NCBI GenBank assembly: GCA_947095535.1
Contig: OX352772.1
Location: 377,903,643-377,967,642, forward strand
Origin: Poecilobothrus nobilitatus
Taxonomy: Eukaryota > Arthropoda > Insecta > Diptera > Dolichopodidae
Direction of reading: 5' to 3'
Length of the DNA: 64,000 nt
The notes beneath the pieces are model-generated. The model did not search any database. It was not told where the DNA came from and worked only from the letters and a program-made list of their open reading frames with translations. The first letter of the stretch is position 1; each line of letters opens with the position of its first letter. Shown piece by piece: positions 56,966 through 64,000 of the stretch. The translations under genes and the position numbers were made by a program.

Positions 56966-59461
56966 CTAGAAAATCCCCTGTGCAATTGCACAATTTCTAT
57001 AGATTCAAAAACATTTACGTTATCATACTGACTCCCTTAATAAACTACCTAAAAATTTCATTTTTACATCAGCGCCATTAAAAAAATGTAGAAATCACTT
57101 ACTTACTTGTAATAGAAAAAAAACCTAAAAAAAATCTAAACACATAAAATTAAAAATGTTAGGTACATTTTATTAATTTTTTCTCGCCGTTTTTTCGTGG
57201 CGGTAATTTTTGACAGTTTTTTAATCATTGAGAAAAAATGGTCCAAGCTAAAACCACATTCAGGGCAAAAGTTCGTGCCGATATCTCAAAAATTGTTTGA
57301 AACAAACACCAACCGCTACGACATTTTTTTTTTTTTTGTTACATTTAAAGCAATCCCAATAATCGAAATAATTTTAATATTTGTTAAAATTTTACCAGAC
57401 TCTCTATTTTTCTTTAGTTTAAAAAAAAAATTTTTATGTCGATAAAAACAGTTGTTTTCGCCGCGAAATTTCTTTAATTACCAAAACTACTTTCAAGTCT
57501 TTTGCGTTTATTTTTTTTTTGCTTGAAAAAAATTTGCTGAATTTATTTTATTTAAATGTACTTTGGAAGAGGTCTTTAGTATATTTAATAAAAGATTCAT
57601 GTCTCTGATAATGTAATTTCATAAATTTTCGGGGCCTTTTTTTTGTGTGAGTCGTTTTCGACAGCTTTTTAATTTAATGGTCTAATAATAAATTAGTACA
57701 AAATTATGAATCTATTGTGAGAGAAGGCTTCTAAAATGGTATTTCCTATGTTATTTTTTCTTTTTTTTTTAAAAAAAATATCCATTTCTATAATATTTAG
57801 TAAGTTTCTGATTTCTGTTATGAAATATAATTAGCTAAGTCTGCCGAATTTTATATTAATAAAAAAAATTCGAATATTTTATGTTATATCAAAAATTCAG
57901 CTTAAAAAATCAAAATTCCAACCTAAATAAACAAAACTACCTTAAAGTCTGTTGCGAAACTTTTACCAGCTTTTATAATAGTGAAAACAAAATCAAGAAT
58001 AAAATCGATCTATTATTTTTTTTCTTATAAATATAAGGCTTACTATAAACTTTGCTCTTTTCACTTTCAGGTCTTTTAATTTTATTATTATTAAGAGTAT
58101 TTTATTTTTTTCAAATCAAAGAGTCATTTGAAAACTGCCAGCAGAAGATTAATAATTTATTTTTAATTTACCGCTGCGACCAGTTCATAATTGATGTGGC
58201 GGTCAAATTTAAAAATTAAAAATTTGCTTTAAATTTTGTGTCGAAAGTACTTTTTAAAAAGTAAAAGTTTGTGTCTCTGATAAGACTTTTAGTCGAAGAT
58301 TTGTGTCTCTGATAATAAAATTTTAAATTATGTATTAAATAAAAATACAGATATATCATCATTGCCAGTTTAGTTTATATTCAGTGTGAGTGGTTTATTA
58401 TAGATCTGGCCAACATCTTGTGTGTATAATATTGTGTATATTATCAGAAATTCAATAATTAATTCCTGGTATTATATTATCTGATCTGATTAATAAATAT
58501 TATTTTTTTCCATTGCTAACAATTTTATTAATGGTCTAATAATAAATTAGTACAAAATTATGAATCTTTTGTGAGAGAAGGCTAAAATGATATTTTCTAT
58601 GTTATTTTTTTCTTTTTTTTTTTAAGAAAAATATCCGTTTCTATAATATTTAGTAAGTTTCTGACGTCTGTTATGAAATATAATTATTTAATTCTGCCGA
58701 ATTTTATATTAATAAAAAAATTGCGAATATTTTATGTTATACCAGTTCTACCGAAAATTTAGCTTAAAAATCTAAATTTCAACCTAAATAAACAAAACTA
58801 TTTTAAAGTATGTTACGAAGCTTTTACCAGCTTTTATACTAATGAAAAGAAAATCAAGAATAAAATCGGCCTATTATTTTTTTCTTATATATCAGGTTTA
58901 CTATAAACTTTGCTCACTCTCACTTTTTCACTTTCAGGCGTTTTAATTTTATTAAGAGTACCTATTTTTATTTATTTTTTTTCAAAACAAAGATTGAAAA
59001 CGCCAACAGAAGATTAATAATTTATTTTTAATTTACCGCTGCGACCAGTTCATAATGGACGTGGCGGTCAAATTTAAAAATTAAAAATTTGCTGAATTTA
59101 TTTTTATTGAAAATGTGTTTTTTAAGTATGTACTTTTCTTTTTTTGACTGTACTCACTTTTAATGAACGGTTTGTGTCTCTGGTAATACTTCTAGTAGAA
59201 ACGTGGAAAATTTGGTCACTCGTAATAATATTTACTAAATTTATTTATATTTTTAATGAACGGTGTGTGTCTCTTGATAATACTTTGAGTCAAAGATTTG
59301 TGTCTCTGGTAATAAAATTTTAAATTATTAAATAAATATACAGAAATATCATCATTGCCAGTTTAGTTTACATTTAGTGTGAGTGTTTTATTATAGATAT
59401 AAAATATATTTTTTTACATGTTGGCAAGGCCTCGCCAACATCTTGTCTATTATATTATAGA
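56966..59461 (-). mobile_element. Non-autonomous Helitron, minus-strand copy
   Basis: Same family as 46692-49294 in opposite orientation. The 5' end on the minus strand is A|TCTATAATATAATA at 59461, and the 3' end is GTGCAATTGCAC (56980-56991), 10 nt, CTAG|T at 56966. It keeps the internal ~1-kb duplication. Similarity to the plus-strand copy is high along its whole length with small indels. No coding sequence. Confidence 0.9.
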
Positions 59462-60392
59462 TTGCAAAAAACGTATTTTAACATTATTCTTTCAATCTAA
59501 TATTTTTGCATAAAGAGTTTTTAATATCTTTTGTATTTAAAAATTTAATTAAATCAAATAATTATATATTATAACATGGCAAAACTATAAAATAATTTAC
59601 TTCTGATTTCTTAAGTATTCTATTTTGGATGGACTGATTATGTGTTGATAAAGTGTATATAATGTTTATCTATGTATGTGTTAGTCTTTAATATTTTTTT
59701 TTATATCAATAGAAATGCATAAGTAGTTTTTATTTAAAATGAAAAAAAAAATATGTGACTGTTAAGCCTACATAGTTGACTTGTGCTTTTTTGTGAAATT
59801 ACCATTCAAAATATAGTTTCTGGTATTATGGGTTAAAATAATTTTAACGTAAGAAATTTATAAAGAAAATTAAAATTTGAGCGGTAAGTTATCCAATGTG
59901 TATAACTTGAATTATTAAAATAAGTTAATTTTTTTTTATAGAAGTGAAAAATTAAAGGTTGTTTTACAAGTTTAATAAAAAGATAAATTTAACTTCATAT
60001 ACATATGCGAAATATATAATTTTACTATTATTGCATAAGTTCTTTTGTTCTTAATCATTCATCAATCAAGAAGTTGGAACATAAGTTCTATTCAAAGAGT
60101 AAGAAAAACTTTTTTTTTATTATTGTTTAGAATTTGTTTCCAAATTTATTTGATTGTCTCAATTATTTTAATCATTAACTTGTTGAAAAACTTATAATTA
60201 AAATTTTCTATTTTTCTGACTCTTTATTTATCTACATACTTTTATTATCTTTTCCATCTCTTTTGCTTTCATTAGCATGAACATATAATATATTCATCCT
60301 CTGTTTAGAACGTTTCAAAATATAAAATCAGATTCCCGCAAATCAGGTAGAACCTGCGCCACATGCAAAAGTAGTAGACTGAATTTTAATGG
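59462..60392. other. AT-rich stretch, nothing recognised
   Basis: No open frame, repeat terminus or RNA signal could be supported. Confidence 0.45.
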
Positions 60393-61003
60393 AATTCTAT
60401 GTTCAAGGGTATTGGTACGTTTGTGACACCTTAAAGGAGTCGAGCTAGATATAGTGTCAAAAGTATGAATCGGCTCAGAATCGAATTCTGAGTCGATTAA
60501 GCCATGTACGTCAGTCCGCCCGTCTCCACGATAACTCAAAAAATAAAGGAGCTAAGAGGCTGAAATTTTCAATTTCTGTAAAATTTACTTGTGATGGTGG
60601 AACAAGTTCGGGTAGCTGCCATATAACTTCTCTTTTTAAATGAAAATAAGTCCGTATCTATTGAAGCTATACTAACCTGAAATTTAGTAAAGAAGTGTTG
60701 AGTTACATACCAACAACTTTTGTAAAATTTGGTTGGTCTAGAGAAGTCGGTTCAGGCTTCTTGCACCTCCTGGAACTTAATGAAGCTAGGGGTTTGAAAT
60801 CTAACAAATGGTGATCAAGTTTTATGGCCATAGATTCGGGTAGCTGTCATACAACTCCACAATTTAGATAAATATGCCTCTGTAGTTAACGTCGGTACTA
60901 AAATATCTGAATGTTAATAAATTAAAAGATGATTAAGTTTTATAGGATCAGGATATATTACGTTCATACGGGTATCCCAGAGTTGACAACACTCTTCCTT
61001 GTT
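60393..61003 (+). mobile_element. Mini-me/DINE-like element, copy G
   Basis: The 5' hairpin is half lost ('ctatgttcaagggtat'). The rest is complete: 'tgacaccttaaaggagtcga', 'tcagaatcgaattctgagtc', a short degenerate GTCC block at 60508-60523, 'ataactcaaaaaataaagga', about one and a half repeat units and the 3' end 'catacgggtatcccagagtt ... actcttccttgtt'. Confidence 0.78.
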
Positions 61004-61418
61004 CGTTAGAAAAATAAAATAAATAAACTTGAAGAATGAGAATGAGAAAGAACAGCCAAAAATAATATGTTAAGTTTTTTAATGTAATGCTTTTCTCTTT
61101 CCTTGGGGCACTTAAAATTAAAAAAATTGTGAGAGATTTTTTGTTCTACATACTTGCGTTATCTATATATATTGCATATGTATATAATTTCTGATATTAT
61201 CAGATGGTTTGAATATGATATAAAGTTATTATATTTATAGAGCTACGTTAGCTACATAATGTTCTGCTGTGTTAGGTACCTACGTATTTTTTGTTTTATT
61301 ATGTTTTTTTTTTCTGTTTTTAATATAAATCATACACATATACTTATATGTATGTATGCATATAGAATAGAAAATAGATTATGCGATATTGTATAGAATG
61401 CATGTACGTCGGTCGGTA
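61004..61418. other. AT-rich stretch
   Basis: Contains the inverted match to 56196-56270 (about 61093-61163) and TACATA microsatellite. No gene. Confidence 0.45.
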
Positions 61419-62373
61419 CAGCAAAAACTCCATGTAGCGAACCTTCTATTTAGCCAACATTTCCATTTAACGAACAATTTATACTACATTAGCATTACTC
61501 CAAATTTTATTAATTAACTTTTTAGAACAAAAAAATCTCTATATAACAAAGTTCTATTTAACGAACATCTTAATACCGAACCAATTCAGTTTTGCATTGC
61601 TTAAAAATTGTTACTCCATTTGACGAACTATTCACAAAAATTTTAAAAATCTTAAAAAATCTACATACATATTCATGAAATATTTGAAAACTTGTTAGCA
61701 ACATTTAAAAAAAAAATTACAATTATGTACATACAAATGCCCGTGTTCACACTATAGTGCAATTGCAATTGTAAGATGTAATTGCAAAAGCTCTCCGCGT
61801 TCACACTATGTTGTCAGTTGCAATTACAACTTTATATGTTTGCGTTAATATTATCACTTCAATTTTTTTCTTGAAGGGTCATCATCAATATAAGAATGAT
61901 TTTGTGTATATCATAAAAATTTTTTTAACCTGATAAAATTTTTTATTGCTGTTTTACATGCATTGGTGACTTGCGATTGGTTCAACCGCTAAATTTTGGT
62001 TGAAAAAGTTACAACTGCTTTTTCGTCGTTTTTTTCGCATAAATTCGCTTTAAAGCTTTTTTTTAGGAGAAACGAGGAGGTGGGAAAGAGAATGAAGAAG
62101 TTACAACTGCAGAATGTACCTATGTGTGACCAGAGGGTATTATGTCAAATTAATTTTTATGATAACTAAATGTCAAATATCAATTCAAATTTAAAATTTG
62201 TTTCGGTAAAAATATTTATGTAAAAAGGTGCAATGTAAGATTATTTTTCATTACTTTTTAAACTTTTTGTCTTCATAAAAAAATTTGTTATAAAATGGGG
62301 AAAGAACGTAAATATTATATTTTTTTTCAACAATATGTGAATTTAGCCGGTTCGTTATATGGAGTTTTTACTG
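61419..62373. mobile_element. Pogo/Tigger-like MITE with TA target duplication
   Basis: Terminal inverted repeats CAG(C/T)AAAAACTCCAT(G/A)TA(G/A)CGAACC (25 bp, three differences) flanked by TA on both sides (61417-61418, 62374-62375). TIRs beginning CAGT and TA duplications are typical of the pogo/Tigger branch of Tc1-mariner. It is 955 bp with no transposase. Variants of 'ttaacgaac' recur inside the left part (61440-61630). Confidence 0.75.
61740..62137. mobile_element. Possible nested MITE with imperfect TIRs
   Basis: The left end 'cccgtgttcacactatagtg' and the reverse complement of the right end 'ccctctggtcacacatagg' align imperfectly over about 35 bp, ending in a shared 'gttgtaa'-type block. 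GC-richer interior. No clear target duplication, so the nesting is tentative. Confidence 0.35.
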
Positions 62374-62854
62374 TATATGATTAAAATGATGTACTTTGTA
62401 CATTGAAAATTGTATGAGATTTTTTGAGTTGTTTTGTTACAGACAAATTGTGTATGGAAAGGTTTTCCTTACTATTGAAAATCTAACTTAAAAACTTCCT
62501 TTCGAACAAAAAAACCTTACTTTTTTTTAATTTAAAATTTTTTTCTAGTTTCTTTAAAATTATACTAATTTGTTACAATTAAGTTTACTGGGTAGTAGAT
62601 ATTTGTGGCAACATTGAGTTTCAATTTGTCAGTGGTCTGCTCTGTCACTAATGTTCAAATTTTTACGTTTTTGTTTTTTGTACGCTGCAATTTAATTTTG
62701 ATTCTGTTGGCAGTTGGTTGTATTCTATTTCAAAATTCTAATAAGTCAGTTCATAATTTATAAATTTCAAATTTTAACAATTTGATCTACACATTATACA
62801 ATACATTATACTTACGTAGAAATATATAAAACTTAGCAATATATAATTTTTTAG

Positions 62855-62919
62855 GTGGATAAACATCCTGTGAATTCCATAAATGAAAAAGAAAAACAGG
62901 TTGATGGTAATAATAACAG
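62855..62919 (+). CDS. Possible short host exon (65 nt)
   Basis: A block of less AT-biased sequence bounded by 'ataattttttag' (acceptor) and 'aacag|gtaaag' (strong donor). One frame is open throughout (VDKHPVNSINEKEKQV...); the other two have early stops. An ATG in another frame at 62882 in a good context could instead start a coding region that runs through the donor. About 100-250 bp upstream, the sequence is less A/T-homopolymeric than average and could hold a 5' exon. No family is recognised. If real, this part of the window lies in a gene with long introns. Confidence 0.25.
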
Positions 62920-63191
62920 GTAAAGCAACAGTTTTTTTTAGTATGTATTAACTATTAACTATGTTTATTACATATAAACTTAAAAAAGGAAAAAAAATTT
63001 ACACTGTAAAAAGATTTAATATTAATTCTTAATTTATTAAAAGAATGTATACTGTAATTCTTTCCAATATTTAACTTTTCTTTTCGAAAAACTTCTAAAA
63101 CTGTTTTGTAATCCGTATTTACTTCATGTTTAAGCATTAATTTATTATCATTAGATATACGAGTATTTAGAATATTTATATTTTATACAGT

Positions 63192-63289
63192 TTTATATTT
63201 ATACAGATAAATCATCCAGTACAAATTTTATGATCGTACAGATTTATATTTATACAGATAAATCATCCAGTACAAATTTTATGATCGTT
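63192..63289. repeat. 51-bp tandem duplication
   Basis: 'tatacagataaatcatccag' through 'ttatgatcgt' occurs twice, 51 bp apart, with essentially no differences. A recent local duplication. Confidence 0.85.
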
Positions 63290-63539
63290 TTATTTTGCTT
63301 AAAATAAAAACGCCACTTGACGAAAAATGAACAAAATAATTTTATCTATAATTTCTAAGAAAAAAAATTTAAATTTAACGAAATAAAAAACGGATGGAGC
63401 GGATCGTATTTAGATAGAAAGGAAAAAGAGAGTTTCGTTTAAATTTTAACAGTAGTTAAAAATTGCATACCTTTCTTTAAAAAAATTTTAAAATTTAAAA
63501 AATTGATTTGAAAACTTACAAAACTGTTTTAGCAAAGCT

Positions 63540-64000
63540 ACTTACTTACAAAACTTTAGTAGGAAAGCTCATTAGGTTAATTTGGTTACGACCCTTTAAC
63601 CCGTTTCGGCACCAGATCTCAATGAAGTTTTTTAATTTCTTTGTTGTCGCATTTTGACTAACAGTTTGACTAATTGAGTTGAAAATTCATAAAAGTGTAG
63701 CTTCTTACCACAGAAACTCATTAAGTGGATTTGGTTAGGATTCATTTTCCGGTACTAGGGCTCAATAAAATTTTTTAAATTTATTTGTTGTTGCGCTTAA
63801 ATGGTTTGACCGAAAATTTACGAAAGCGTAGCTCTTTACCACAAAATCTCACTATGTTAATTTGGTCAGGATCCATTAACCCGAAATAATCTTCTCTATA
63901 CGACAATCATTATGTCATCATTCAGGAATGCATTACCAACTTGTGGTGTGCCTATATAAGATGTATGTATAACATATTTCCCAAAAAATATTATTGAAAT
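63540..64000 (-). repeat. 145-bp monomers and composite repeat running off the window end
   Basis: Landmarks 'ggttacgacccttt', 'aatttctttgttgtcgca', 'aaaagtgtagct' and 'taccacagaaactca' repeat about three times. Then 'gtcatcattcaggaatgcat' and 'gcctatataagatg' match 43150-43220. The element continues past position 64000. Confidence 0.8.

Overview
This is a very AT-rich, gene-poor eukaryotic window, almost certainly from an insect and most likely a fly. The fly assignment is inference. It rests on (GTCC)n-bearing mini-me/DINE-like elements, abundant TACATA-type microsatellites, jockey-like non-LTR retrotransposons and a 60-base intron in an ITPA-like pseudogene. I found no intact host gene. 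The recognisable coding sequence is all decayed: three non-LTR retrotransposons, two Helitron helicase remnants, and two copies of a broken inosine triphosphate pyrophosphatase (ITPA) gene. One possible short host exon lies near 62.9 kb.

Layout. 0-6.4 kb: plain AT-rich DNA, a mini-me-like element, and a 440-470 bp inverted repeat around 1.6 kb of spacer. 6.4-7.7 kb: a reverse transcriptase fragment. 8.4-11 kb: a mini-me/DINE-like element swollen by about 13 tandem 147-bp monomers. 11.2 kb: a perfect 72-bp hairpin. 12.8-14.4 kb: ITPA pseudogene copy 1, split by another mini-me/DINE-like element. 15-17 kb: 144-bp tandem repeats leading into a PIF1-type Helitron helicase remnant. 17.8-19 kb: a 5'-truncated LINE. 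19.6-24.9 kb (minus): a nearly full LINE with a PHD-finger ORF1 containing a very long asparagine tract, then endonuclease and reverse transcriptase. 26-34 kb: SINEs, three mini-me/DINE-like copies and a second helicase remnant. 36.4-41.1 kb (minus): a LINE with CCHC knuckles, inserted in a 145-bp satellite. 41-46.7 and 49.3-52.6 kb: inverted and direct copies of a composite repeat family. 46.7-49.3 kb (plus) and 57.0-59.5 kb (minus): two copies of one non-autonomous Helitron with exact A|TC...CTAG|T ends. 53.9-56.2 kb: ITPA pseudogene copy 2, split by a near-perfect palindrome with 654-bp arms. 60-64 kb: another mini-me/DINE-like copy, a pogo-like MITE, and the start of another 145-bp array.

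How it fits together. Rolling-circle elements dominate. Helicase remnants, a Helitron family with precise ends, and DINE-like elements that inserted without target duplication all occur here. Several insertions can be checked inside the window because a paralogous empty site is present. ITPA copy 2 is the empty site for the DINE-like element in copy 1. ITPA copy 1 is the empty site for the palindrome in copy 2. A 503-bp tandem unit is the empty site for the plus-strand Helitron. Three otherwise different repeat families carry tandem units of 144-147 bp.
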